DNA from: JAFGXW01 sp964634385 | Lineage (GTDB): Bacteria > Bacillota_I > Bacilli_A > Izemoplasmatales > Izemoplasmataceae | DNA: 64,000 nucleotides | Direction: 5' to 3' | Assembly (NCBI GenBank): GCA_964634385.1 | Contig: CAZWIZ010000004.1 | Location: 23,628-87,627 of the forward strand | Shown: positions 1 to 8,113 of the stretch, one piece after another | Position numbering within the stretch: the stretch's first letter is position 1 | How the letters are laid out: every line of letters begins with the position of its first letter | Notes under the pieces: model-generated | What the model was told of the DNA's origin: nothing | Database searches by the model: none | What the model saw: only the letters and a program-made list of their open reading frames with translations | Position numbers and translations under genes: made by a program

Positions 1-351
1 GTGACTACATCAAACAACAATTTGATATTGAATCTGAATAAATTTGAAGTTAAAGAAGGACATCCGGAAAATACTGGATTTGATCCAATTGTTGCAACAG
101 ATTGTATTATAATTTTTGAAAACATTAATATTAAATATATTCACATTGAAAATGTTGCTAATAGAAACTCAAAAGAAGAAATATTACCTAATGAAATAGA
201 CTCAATTATTTCTAATGTTAAAAAAGGGGTTATTTCTAATTGGAAATATCGGAAAAATGGAATAGATTTACATTTTGGAGTTGAAATGCAACTTTTGAAA
301 GCATCATTTGATTATAAAGAAGTTATCATTGGTTGGAATGATTTTAAATAG
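1..351 (+). CDS. hypothetical protein, possibly truncated at the window edge
   Basis: A 116-residue reading frame that begins with GTG at the first base of the window, so the true start may lie upstream. The protein is hydrophilic, with no membrane segment and no motif I recognise. It has alternating hydrophobic residues typical of beta strands (CIIIFENINIKYIHIEN near residues 35-51) and ends in a Trp-containing strand (VIIGWNDF). A clear rho-independent terminator follows within 10 bases, so it closes a transcription unit that starts outside the window. No function is proposed. Confidence 0.5.
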   Translation: MTTSNNNLILNLNKFEVKEGHPENTGFDPIVATDCIIIFENINIKYIHIENVANRNSKEEILPNEIDSIISNVKKGVISNWKYRKNGIDLHFGVEMQLLKASFDYKEVIIGWNDFK

Positions 352-355
352 ATAT

Positions 356-387
356 TAAAAACACTGTTTAAGATCTACAGTGTTTTT
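356..387 (+). terminator. rho-independent terminator
   Basis: The inverted repeat AAAAACACTGT / ACAGTGTTTTT is separated by a 9-base loop and ends in a T run. It lies directly after the first gene and before the MFS gene. Confidence 0.8.
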
Positions 388-423
388 GAAGAAGTTACAA
401 TAACTAATAAAAAGGATTGATGC

Positions 424-1668
424 ATGATGGAAACAAAAGAACATAAGATACAAATAATAAAATTTGGTTTATATGGATTCTTGAAGAATCTTAGATTCTT
501 TGAGCCTTTTTTTATTGTCTTCTTAAAACAAGCTGGATTAACTTTTTTTCAAATAGGGCTATTGTATTCAATCAAAGAAATTATTGTCTATATATTTGAA
601 GTTCCTTCCGGGGTTATTGCTGATAGATATGGTAAAAAAACAGAATTGATAATTTGTTTTATTTTTTACATTGTATCTTTTATTATTTTCTTTTTAGGAA
701 CTAACTTCTATATGTATGTATTCGCAATGATATTGTATGGACTAGGAGATGCTTTCCGATCTGGAACACATAAGGCAATGATAATGTCCTATCTTGATAG
801 ACAAAATCTTAAGTATTCAAAGAGTAAAGTGTATGGGAAAACAAGATCTTATTCTTTAATGGGGTCAACTGTTGCATCTTTAGCTGGTATTGGACTATAT
901 TTTTATTTTTCAAGTATAGCATGGCTGTTTATTATTGCGATAATACCATATATTCTTGATTTACTTTTAATTCTTTCATACCCTTCATATTTAAATGAAA
1001 GACAAGATACATCTTTTAGTTTTAAAAAATTCGTAAAAGAGAGCATTAAATCTGTTAAATATGTTTTTCAAAATAAAGAAAGATTACATTTATTAATCGC
1101 ATCATCGTCTTATGTAGCAGGATTTAAAAGTGTAAAAGATTATATTCAACCATTAATTGTTTCAATTACTATGAGTATTGTGATTTTTACAAATTTATCA
1201 GCGGAAGATAATACTATAATATACATTGGAGTTATATATGCAATTATTTATTTATTGAGTTCGTTTGCTAGTTTAAATGCATATCGACTCAGTAGTCGTT
1301 TTTCAAATGATAAAGTAATTAGTATTATGTGGCTATTATCAGGAATAGCCTTTATAATTTTGAGTATTTATTCGAATAATCTTTTTGTATTAGTTTTTGT
1401 ATTTTTATCAATATACTTATTTTTAAATATTCGAAAGCCATTAATTATAGAAAAAATAGGAAATATTACGCATGATAATAAAAGAGCGTCTGTGTTATCC
1501 ATAGAATCACAATTTACATCTTTATTAATAGCTATTATTGCTCCGATATTAGGACATATAGCTGATGTTTATTCAATAGGAATGATGTTGTTTTTAGTAG
1601 GAGTAGTAATGGTGATAATCTATTTAACAAGAAAATTTTTAGTAACTACACCTTTAAGAAAAAATTAA
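424..1668 (+). CDS. MFS-type transporter
   Basis: A 414-residue polytopic membrane protein with about 12 predicted hydrophobic segments. The loop after the second segment reads GVIADRYGKK, the typical major-facilitator cytoplasmic-loop signature, and the N-terminal half has FEVPSGVIADRYG as in MFS drug or sugar efflux proteins. The length is normal for the family. An AAGGA stretch about 8 bases upstream supports the ATG at 424; a second ATG follows at once. The substrate cannot be read from sequence. It stands alone between two terminators or promoters, with no regulator beside it. Confidence 0.8.
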   Translation: MMETKEHKIQIIKFGLYGFLKNLRFFEPFFIVFLKQAGLTFFQIGLLYSIKEIIVYIFEVPSGVIADRYGKKTELIICFIFYIVSFIIFFLGTNFYMYVFAMILYGLGDAFRSGTHKAMIMSYLDRQNLKYSKSKVYGKTRSYSLMGSTVASLAGIGLYFYFSSIAWLFIIAIIPYILDLLLILSYPSYLNERQDTSFSFKKFVKESIKSVKYVFQNKERLHLLIASSSYVAGFKSVKDYIQPLIVSITMSIVIFTNLSAEDNTIIYIGVIYAIIYLLSSFASLNAYRLSSRFSNDKVISIMWLLSGIAFIILSIYSNNLFVLVFVFLSIYLFLNIRKPLIIEKIGNITHDNKRASVLSIESQFTSLLIAIIAPILGHIADVYSIGMMLFLVGVVMVIIYLTRKFLVTTPLRKN

Positions 1669-1675
1669 AACAATT

Positions 1676-1704
1676 TTGACAAAGGGATAGTGATAAACTA
1701 TAAT
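1676..1704 (+). promoter_or_regulatory. consensus sigma-A promoter
   Basis: TTGACA at 1676-1681 and TATAAT at 1699-1704 are separated by exactly 17 bases, so both boxes match the consensus perfectly. It drives the small gene at 1734. The MFS stop codon lies just upstream. Confidence 0.85.
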
Positions 1705-1733
1705 TAAGAATAGAAGAGAGAGAGGTTTTAGTG

Positions 1734-1988
1734 ATGGTAAAAAAAGTAATTTTAGACGAAGAACATTATAAAGATGTGCGTAACCCTGTTAGAAATAGAG
1801 GTAATCGATTCCAAGATGATCAGTTTAGAAAACATTCAAGAAATCCAAGTTCAAGAATTATCGAAACTAAACTTTTTACATCTCGAGATAAACTTGTTGA
1901 ATATGTTAATGAAAAAGGACAAAGTGACGCATTTATTGATATTTATAAAATTGAAGAGGACTTATATAAATTAGTAATTAAACATTAA
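1734..1988 (+). CDS. small basic/acidic hypothetical protein (84 aa)
   Basis: A short soluble protein with many Arg, Asn and Lys residues in the first half (NPVRNRGNRF), then a compact half with a DKLVEYVNEKG helix and a beta-like end (FIDIYKIEEDLYKLVIKH). The ATG at 1734 lies 8 bases after AGAGG and is preferred over the GTG at 1731. It has its own perfect promoter and its own terminator, so it is a monocistronic, probably strongly expressed gene. I do not recognise the family and give no function. Confidence 0.65.
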   Translation: MVKKVILDEEHYKDVRNPVRNRGNRFQDDQFRKHSRNPSSRIIETKLFTSRDKLVEYVNEKGQSDAFIDIYKIEEDLYKLVIKH

Positions 1989-2011
1989 AAAAGGCTGGAT
2001 AGCCTTTTTTT
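1987..2011. terminator. bidirectional rho-independent terminator
   Basis: AAAAAAGGCT-GGAT-AGCCTTTTTT has A and T runs on opposite sides of the stem. It can end the small gene on the plus strand and pckA on the minus strand, whose stop codon abuts it. Confidence 0.85.
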
Positions 2012-3647
2012 ATGAGTAAATTTGGATATTTTTAATAATATTTTTAATGCTTTTTCGTGCTTCAATTGGAAGTATATCTTGAGAATGCAAATTATCGATA
2101 AAGGAAATTCTAGAATTTAAACGTTCAATAACTAAATTTTTGTATTGTTTATTATCGAAATTAGGAATATATCCTTCTATGTCTGCAAAACCTAATTCAT
2201 TTAAGTTAAAAAACTTTTTAAACTTAATCTTTTTAGATACTATTTGTTCAATTAAACCTAAAGTTATATCTTTAGTAATATCTCTATCTAAAAAGTAACC
2301 AGTATTTAAAACATAACAATCGACCTTGTTGATTTCAAATAAATTTTTGAAGTTATGATAATCATTATTTAGTGGGTATAATCTAAATGGGTTAGCATAG
2401 GGTTCTATTATTAGTTTATCACCAGTAAAACCATGTTCCGCACTTGATCGTTTTGTAGCTAATGTAGCACCAAGAGTGCTTCCTAGAATACTTGAATTAA
2501 CTTTTAAAATTGGAGGAAGTGTATTATCTTTCATTATCCAGAAAATAGCATCAATTTTATTGTTGAATTTAAATGCTCTATGCGGTGTCCAATATTGAGA
2601 TTTTAGACATCTTCCATTTCCATTTCGAATATCTTCAGTTACTGGAACAAGTTTATTAAACTCATCATATGTTGCACCAACGTTTTGCATTGTAAGTAAA
2701 AATTTGTTATCACTACTGTCAGTTGGATAATCTTGAACTTTATCAAAATATGCAGGTTCCATAGAAATACTTGAACTATCGGTATTGTTAATAATAAAAG
2801 CATCATCATGTAAAACTGTTATATTATATTTTCCATTATGTTTTGAATGTGTAATTGTACTTTTACCACTACCACTTAATCCAAAAACACCGGCGATAAA
2901 TGTTTTGTTATTTTCTAAGTTAAATCTTTTTTGACCACCATGACAAGCGGTATAATTATTTCTAGAAGCTATTGTCCAAGCCATTGTAAGTGTTGCTTTT
3001 TTGAATTCACCAAAATATTTTAGCCCAAGAAGTGCACCACAATTATTTTTTTGATCGAAAATAGCAATTCCAGAATCAAAGCTTTCAATAAATTCGTCTG
3101 GATCTGAATAAAGAAAAATATCCCCTTCATTTATCTCGAATGATCTTTCATACATTTTATCCATTTCATCAGTTTTGTTTTGAAAATTCAGCATCCAAGA
3201 ATATAATGTATTTTCGTATCCTTCTGGAACTAAAAGATGTGCCTTTACCATAAAGTCTTCATGTAAACCAACATAGGCTATAGCGTGATACATTTTCTTT
3301 TTACGAGAATTAAATACTGAATTTCTAAGAATATCTCCATATTGGTCAATGTTTGATTTATCTATTAACCTTCTTACTTGAGCTTGTCTACCTGTAATTG
3401 TACCATCATTGAATATCAAAACTTTTGCATCATTTGGTAAACCTAATTCAGAAGTTTTGTAGACTTCTAAGTCACTGATAATTGTACCACTTGAATTTTT
3501 AGCTAGTTCATATGCTTGAGCTAGAGATGTTACAGTTACGACATTATTTCGATAAAAAGCTGTTTCAATTATCAATCGATTTCTAGTGAATAAGTGAGGA
3601 GTAGCAGCTCCAATTTTTGATTTGTTGAGATTGCTTCTTGTTGACAT
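2010..3647 (-). CDS. pckA: phosphoenolpyruvate carboxykinase (ATP) family protein
   Basis: A 545-residue protein resembling ATP-dependent PEP carboxykinase, which interconverts oxaloacetate + ATP and PEP + CO2 + ADP. Visible family marks: GEFKKAT with Lys216-Lys217 (metal/substrate Lys pair), ACHGGQ with His236 (Mn ligand position), the P-loop GLSGSGKST at 256-264, and HDDAF with Asp281-Asp282 (kinase-2 metal site). The C-terminal part has PYANPFRLYPL and DCYVLNTGYF. The sequence is divergent from E. coli Pck (ACHGGQ in place of MHCSAN). The start is supported by AAGGGG 8-12 bases upstream. It is the last gene of the buk-ptb-pckA unit, an unusual grouping that links acyl-phosphate ATP formation with C3/C4 carbon exchange. 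Confidence 0.78.
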   Translation of the reverse strand: MSTRSNLNKSKIGAATPHLFTRNRLIIETAFYRNNVVTVTSLAQAYELAKNSSGTIISDLEVYKTSELGLPNDAKVLIFNDGTITGRQAQVRRLIDKSNIDQYGDILRNSVFNSRKKKMYHAIAYVGLHEDFMVKAHLLVPEGYENTLYSWMLNFQNKTDEMDKMYERSFEINEGDIFLYSDPDEFIESFDSGIAIFDQKNNCGALLGLKYFGEFKKATLTMAWTIASRNNYTACHGGQKRFNLENNKTFIAGVFGLSGSGKSTITHSKHNGKYNITVLHDDAFIINNTDSSSISMEPAYFDKVQDYPTDSSDNKFLLTMQNVGATYDEFNKLVPVTEDIRNGNGRCLKSQYWTPHRAFKFNNKIDAIFWIMKDNTLPPILKVNSSILGSTLGATLATKRSSAEHGFTGDKLIIEPYANPFRLYPLNNDYHNFKNLFEINKVDCYVLNTGYFLDRDITKDITLGLIEQIVSKKIKFKKFFNLNELGFADIEGYIPNFDNKQYKNLVIERLNSRISFIDNLHSQDILPIEARKSIKNIIKNIQIYS

Positions 3648-3672
3648 TTTATATCACCCCTTATGTATGTTG

Positions 3673-4575
3673 TTATAAATTTACAACTAGTGTTGCTAAT
3701 GCAATTGAATAAAACTTACTATCTGCAGAATCGGCTCTACTAGTTAACACGATTGGTTTCTTGGCGCCAGCAATAACACTAGCACCTTTTGCGTTAGCTA
3801 AAAACATCATTGTTTTATAGAATACGTTTCCTGCTTCAATTCTTGGCATTATTAAGATATCTATTTCTCCAGCTATAGGATCAGTAATACCTTTGTGATT
3901 TGCAGCTTCTTTACTTATTGCGTTATCAATAGCGAAGGGACCACCAATAATACAATCTTTAATAATTTGTTGTTGATTCATTTTTATTAATTCAACAGCA
4001 TCTAGAGTTGCTTCCATTTGAGGATTAACTTTTTCTACTGCACCAATAATTCCTACCTTAGGGATTTTTATTCCTAAAGAATGTGCGATTAAAATACTAT
4101 TTTCAATTATTTGTCTTTTTTCATCAAGATTTGGTGCAATATTCATTGCACCATCACTCATAAAAATTAATTTATTGTAAGTAGGTACCTCTAATACACT
4201 GACATGTGATATACGATTTTTCGTTCTTAGTCCAAACTCCTTATTTAACGCTGCTTTTAAGATTATACTTGTATCAACTAAGCCTTTCATAAGAAAAGCG
4301 TTTTTATCCTTGTTAACTAGTTTTACAGATTTTATACAAGCTTCAATCTTGTCTTTTTCATCAATGATTAGGTAGTTTTTTTCGTCATATTTAAGAGATT
4401 TTAGAATTTTTTTAATCTTATTGGAATCTCCTACTAAAGTACCATTAATAATATTATTAATTCGTGCTCTTTCAACCGCTTCTAGTACATGCTTATCAGC
4501 AGCACAAGCAACAATCATATTTTTAGTACCAATATTTTTTGCTTTTATAACTAATTCTTCAATTGATTTTATCAT
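3673..4575 (-). CDS. ptb: phosphate butyryltransferase
   Basis: A 300-residue member of the phosphate acetyl/butyryltransferase family. It transfers the acyl group of butyryl-CoA (or a branched acyl-CoA) to phosphate. Family features are the N-terminal IVACAADKHVLEAV, the central FMSDGAMNIAPNL and the C-terminal DILIMPRIEAGNVFYKTMMFLANAKGAS-like block typical of Ptb. Its length matches Ptb rather than the longer Pta. It lies 9 bases downstream of buk with its own AGGAGG site, the usual Ptb-Buk pair. No other butyrate-pathway gene is in the window, so the physiological acyl group (butyryl, isobutyryl or isovaleryl) is open. Confidence 0.93.
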   Translation of the reverse strand: MIKSIEELVIKAKNIGTKNMIVACAADKHVLEAVERARINNIINGTLVGDSNKIKKILKSLKYDEKNYLIIDEKDKIEACIKSVKLVNKDKNAFLMKGLVDTSIILKAALNKEFGLRTKNRISHVSVLEVPTYNKLIFMSDGAMNIAPNLDEKRQIIENSILIAHSLGIKIPKVGIIGAVEKVNPQMEATLDAVELIKMNQQQIIKDCIIGGPFAIDNAISKEAANHKGITDPIAGEIDILIMPRIEAGNVFYKTMMFLANAKGASVIAGAKKPIVLTSRADSADSKFYSIALATLVVNL

Positions 4576-4584
4576 GTTGTCCTC

Positions 4585-5655
4585 CTAAATATATTCTTTG
4601 TAATTCTCTTCACCATTTAAAACTCTTAATGCTCCATAAGCTAAAGATTCCATTTCATCTTCACCTGGAATAACTATAACTTTACTAATAAATGAAACTC
4701 GTTCTTCTATAAAATTATTAATATGTGGTATATAAGCAAGTCCACCTGTAAGAACAATTGCATCAACATTACCTTTTAAAACGGTAGAACATGCGCCAAT
4801 TTCTTTAGCTATTTGATAACACATAACATCAATTATAAAGATAGCTTCTTTATCTCCATTTCTAATTCTTTCTGCTAATTCAAATCCATCGTTTGTTCCT
4901 AGGTAAGCTGTAATGCCGCCATTACCATAGTTCATTCTTTTGATTTCCTTTAATGAATATTTTCCACTAAAAGCCATTTTATATAATGGACCTAAAGGAA
5001 CAGTTCCACTACGTTCTGGAGACATTGGACCATCACCATCAAGAGCGTTGTTAACGTCAATAACTTTTCCTAATTCATGAGTTCCAACACTGATTCCTCC
5101 ACCTAAATGAGCAACAATAAGATTTAATTCTGAATATTTTTTATTTAATTTTACTGCAGCTTTTAAAGCAACAGCTTTTTGATTTAATGCGTGAAATAAA
5201 CTTTGTCTTTTTATTTCTGGCATTCCAGTATATCTTGCAATATCCTTCATTTCATCAACAGAAACAGGATCAACAATAAATGAAGGCTTATTAATCAAAT
5301 CTGCTAGATTTTTTGCTAAAATACAACCAAGATTTGAAGCGTGTTCACCTCTTGGAGCCTTTTTAATATAATCAATCATTTGGTCATTAATTAAGTAAGT
5401 ACCACCTTCAATAGGTTTTAACAATCCTCCGCGTCCGACAATCGCATCAAATGAGTTTAGATCAATCTTTTCTTCTTTTAGTGTGTTAACAATAGCTTTT
5501 TCTCTAAAGGCGTATTGATCAATTATATTTTCAAAAGAGTTAATGAATATATTATCGTGTGTAATACTCTTTTTAAATAGCAGATTTTTATTTTCATATA
5601 TAGCAATTTTTGTAGAAGTAGAGCCAGGATTTATCGTTAGTATTCTGTATTTCAT
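4585..5655 (-). CDS. buk: butyrate kinase
   Basis: A 356-residue ASKHA-fold acyl kinase. It makes ATP from butyryl phosphate produced by Ptb. The N-terminus ILTINPGSTSTKIAIY is the phosphate-1 motif of butyrate kinases (acetate kinase has NAGSSSLKF instead). VGRGGLL, HLGGGISV and VLTGGLAY follow in the family order. The ATG at 5655 is preceded by AAGGAGG. It is first in the minus-strand unit buk-ptb-pckA, whose promoter carries a cre box. A separate acetate kinase is encoded near 53.2 kb, so two acyl-kinase routes are present. Confidence 0.94.
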   Translation of the reverse strand: MKYRILTINPGSTSTKIAIYENKNLLFKKSITHDNIFINSFENIIDQYAFREKAIVNTLKEEKIDLNSFDAIVGRGGLLKPIEGGTYLINDQMIDYIKKAPRGEHASNLGCILAKNLADLINKPSFIVDPVSVDEMKDIARYTGMPEIKRQSLFHALNQKAVALKAAVKLNKKYSELNLIVAHLGGGISVGTHELGKVIDVNNALDGDGPMSPERSGTVPLGPLYKMAFSGKYSLKEIKRMNYGNGGITAYLGTNDGFELAERIRNGDKEAIFIIDVMCYQIAKEIGACSTVLKGNVDAIVLTGGLAYIPHINNFIEERVSFISKVIVIPGEDEMESLAYGALRVLNGEENYKEYI

Positions 5656-5702
5656 AGAAGCCTCCTTGGATTAATAAATATCTTGTTTAAAATTACGACT
5701 AC

Positions 5703-5731
5703 ATTATAACATGATAGCGTTTGCACGACAA
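5703..5731 (-). promoter_or_regulatory. buk promoter with cre (CcpA) box in the spacer
   Basis: On the minus strand, TTGTCG (5731-5726) and TATAAT (5708-5703) are 17 bases apart. The spacer contains TGCAAACGCTATCA (5725-5712), which fits the cre consensus TGNAANCGNWNNCA at every fixed position. A repressor bound there would block RNA polymerase, which suggests carbon catabolite repression of buk-ptb-pckA. CcpA itself is not in the window. Confidence 0.7.
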
Positions 5732-5954
5732 CACTATTTATTTATTTTTTAAATATATCGAAAAGATGCTATTCTAAGCCGTAAAATATGCTTTATGATT
5801 TACAAAAACCAATTTAAAAATGAATAAAAAAGGTAAGTTATATTTGAAGGCTCATATATGACCTTTTCATATATACAATTATTATTTATTATAAATATAA
5901 TATATAATATTTAAAATATATAAAATGAATGAAAGCAAATGAAAGGAAAATTAA
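5732..5954. other. AT-rich intergenic region between divergent units
   Basis: No gene is seen. There is an imperfect hairpin near 5847-5865 (AAGG..CATATATG..CCTT) and long A/T runs. The plus-strand promoter of the methyltransferase-like gene must lie here, but I cannot choose one; several TATAAT-like boxes exist near 5895-5910. Confidence 0.4.
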
Positions 5955-6518
5955 ATGGTGTATTTAGGATTAGGAGTTTTTGGATTTATTTTACTATTGT
6001 TATTTGATTTTACTTCGCTTGCTGAAAAAAATGTTGTTAAATATTTTTTTGGTATTGGAGGATTTGGAGTAATAGTTTTAAGTAGCATTTTTTTACTAAA
6101 GTATAATAGCAATATTTGGTTTCCTTTATCATATAGAATAATTTCACTCATATTAGCTATTTTATCATTCTTATTATTGATTTATTCAGTTTTTATTGAG
6201 GTAGGCGAAAACACATATAAATATAAAAATAAGTATAAACTTATTACAACTGGAACATATGCACTTTCAAGACATCCTGGGGTTTTATGGTTTTTGTTTG
6301 TATATCTTTTTATAGGTGTTTATTTTCAAAATTATTATATCTTGTTCGCTGGTTTGATATGGACCTGTATAAATATTATTTATGTTTGGATACAAGAACG
6401 ATTTATTTTTATAAAAATATTTGACAATTATGCTGGTTATATCAAAACCACACCAATGCTTTTGCCTAATTTTAAAAGCTTGGAAAGATGTATAACAACA
6501 CTAAAATGGAGGAAATAA
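5955..6518 (+). CDS. ICMT/PEMT-like integral membrane methyltransferase family protein
   Basis: A 187-residue membrane protein with five or so hydrophobic segments. The C-terminal third has TTGTYALSRHPGVLWF, then IQERF and a final YAGYIKTTPMLLP. The RHP motif, a downstream Glu-Arg and the Y..Y..TPML ending are the pattern of isoprenylcysteine carboxyl methyltransferase/phospholipid methyltransferase-like proteins, where they bind S-adenosylmethionine. The substrate is unknown. Its stop codon overlaps the next start (TAATG), so it is translationally coupled to the GH3-family gene, which suggests a shared pathway such as modification of a lipid or small acid. Confidence 0.6.
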   Translation: MVYLGLGVFGFILLLLFDFTSLAEKNVVKYFFGIGGFGVIVLSSIFLLKYNSNIWFPLSYRIISLILAILSFLLLIYSVFIEVGENTYKYKNKYKLITTGTYALSRHPGVLWFLFVYLFIGVYFQNYYILFAGLIWTCINIIYVWIQERFIFIKIFDNYAGYIKTTPMLLPNFKSLERCITTLKWRK

Positions 6519-8092
6519 TGAAAGACTTAAGACAAATGTTACTTGATGAAGATTACAACGGAATATGGAAAGCTTATTTAGGATTCTTAGATTTAACTCT
6601 TGAAGAATTTATGAAAATTCAAGAAAGATTACTTTTAGAACAAATTGATTTACTTAACAAATGTAAATTTGGTAAGAAAATTTTAGGACCTAAAGATATT
6701 CGTAATATTAAAGATTTTAGAGAGTACGTTCCCCTTACAACGTATGATGATTACGCAGATACTTTACTTAATAAAAGAAGTGAAGATTTGCCGAGTGAGC
6801 CACTACATTGGGTTCAAACAACTTGGAAAGGCGGAAAAAAACCAATAAAATTAGCACCTTATTCAAAAACTATGGTTGAGGAACATACTAAAATGTTTTT
6901 ATCTAGTTTAATATTATCTACGAGTAAAAAAAGGGGTCATTTCAATTTAAGAAATCATGATCGTTTTTTATATGGTATGGCGCCTTTACCATATTTAACC
7001 GGATTTGCCCCATATATTTTGAAAAACGAAATTGATTTTAAATATTTACCATCTACAGAAAGAGCAGAAAAACTAAGTTTTAGAGAAAGAAATAAAGTTG
7101 GTTTTAATCTAGCAGTAACAAAAGGAGCAGATTTATTTTTTGGATTAGCAAGTGTTTTAGTTAAAATTGGTGAAGCATTTGAAAATGATTCAAATAATGG
7201 AAAAATCGGGATGCCATCTAATGCTAAGCAAGCAGTTAAAATGCTGAAAGCTTGGTATAAAAAGAAAATTAAAAAAGAAAGATTACTTCCAAAAGATCTT
7301 TTTGAATTTAAAGGAATTGTTTGTGGTGGAACAGATTCTGACACATATAAATCACAAATCGAATATTACTTTGGAATAACTCCACTTGAAATATTTGGAG
7401 GAACTGAAAGTGCAGCGGTAGCAACGGAAACATGGAGCCGTAATGGGTTAACTTTTTTTCCAGACGTTAATTTTTTAGAATTTATTCCTGAATCTGAAAT
7501 GAAAAAAGAAAAAGAAAAAGATGGGTATTCTCCAAAAACTATTTTGTTTGATGAAATCAAAGATGGAGAAACATATGAATTAGTTATTACTAAATTACGT
7601 GGTGGAGCATTTGTTAGATATCGTATTGGTGATATTATTAAATGTGTTGGTCTTGAAAATGTTGAAGACGAAATAAAATTACCACAAGTAAAATATATTG
7701 ATAGAGTAAACAATATTATCGATTTATCAGGTTTTACTAGAATTACTAAACAAATTATAGGAGATGCTATTAAGTTATCTGGATTAAAAATTCCTAGTTG
7801 GACCGCATGTAAAGAATACGGGGAATCTAGACCGTATATTAATTTGTATATTGAAGATATAATTGGAGAAAACATTAGTGAAATCAGAGAAAAAGTTAAT
7901 GAACAAATGAAATTATTAGATTCTGATTACAATGATGTTCATGCCTTGCTTGGGCATGACCCATTAAAATTAACAATATTAACAAAAGGAACATTTGACA
8001 AATACAAACATTTATTCAATAATAGTATTTGTCATATAAATCCAACTGAGGAAGAATTGTCTAGGCTTGTAGGATGTAGTAAAGGGGTTTAA
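6518..8092 (+). CDS. GH3 auxin-responsive promoter family protein (acyl-adenylating/amidosynthetase-like)
   Basis: A 524-residue protein resembling the GH3 family, a branch of the ANL adenylating enzymes that activate carboxylic acids with ATP and often join them to amino acids. Supporting blocks are the early YVPLTTYDDY and the family-typical FGGTESAA near the centre (nucleotide-binding region). LRGGAFVRYRIGDII and a C-terminal small domain with LLGHDPLKL follow. The ATG at 6518 is chosen over upstream in-frame ATGs at 6488 and 6506 because GGAGG sits 5 bases before it and it overlaps the previous stop. The bacterial substrate is not known. Confidence 0.72.
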   Translation: MKDLRQMLLDEDYNGIWKAYLGFLDLTLEEFMKIQERLLLEQIDLLNKCKFGKKILGPKDIRNIKDFREYVPLTTYDDYADTLLNKRSEDLPSEPLHWVQTTWKGGKKPIKLAPYSKTMVEEHTKMFLSSLILSTSKKRGHFNLRNHDRFLYGMAPLPYLTGFAPYILKNEIDFKYLPSTERAEKLSFRERNKVGFNLAVTKGADLFFGLASVLVKIGEAFENDSNNGKIGMPSNAKQAVKMLKAWYKKKIKKERLLPKDLFEFKGIVCGGTDSDTYKSQIEYYFGITPLEIFGGTESAAVATETWSRNGLTFFPDVNFLEFIPESEMKKEKEKDGYSPKTILFDEIKDGETYELVITKLRGGAFVRYRIGDIIKCVGLENVEDEIKLPQVKYIDRVNNIIDLSGFTRITKQIIGDAIKLSGLKIPSWTACKEYGESRPYINLYIEDIIGENISEIREKVNEQMKLLDSDYNDVHALLGHDPLKLTILTKGTFDKYKHLFNNSICHINPTEEELSRLVGCSKGV

Positions 8093-8113
8093 TATACACA
8101 TTGGAGTGATATT

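Noticed and set aside
6955..7344. Antisense open frames inside the GH3, exporter and gcv genes
   Set aside because: They lack ribosome sites and family motifs and lie wholly within well-supported genes on the other strand; they are shadows of AT-rich codon use.
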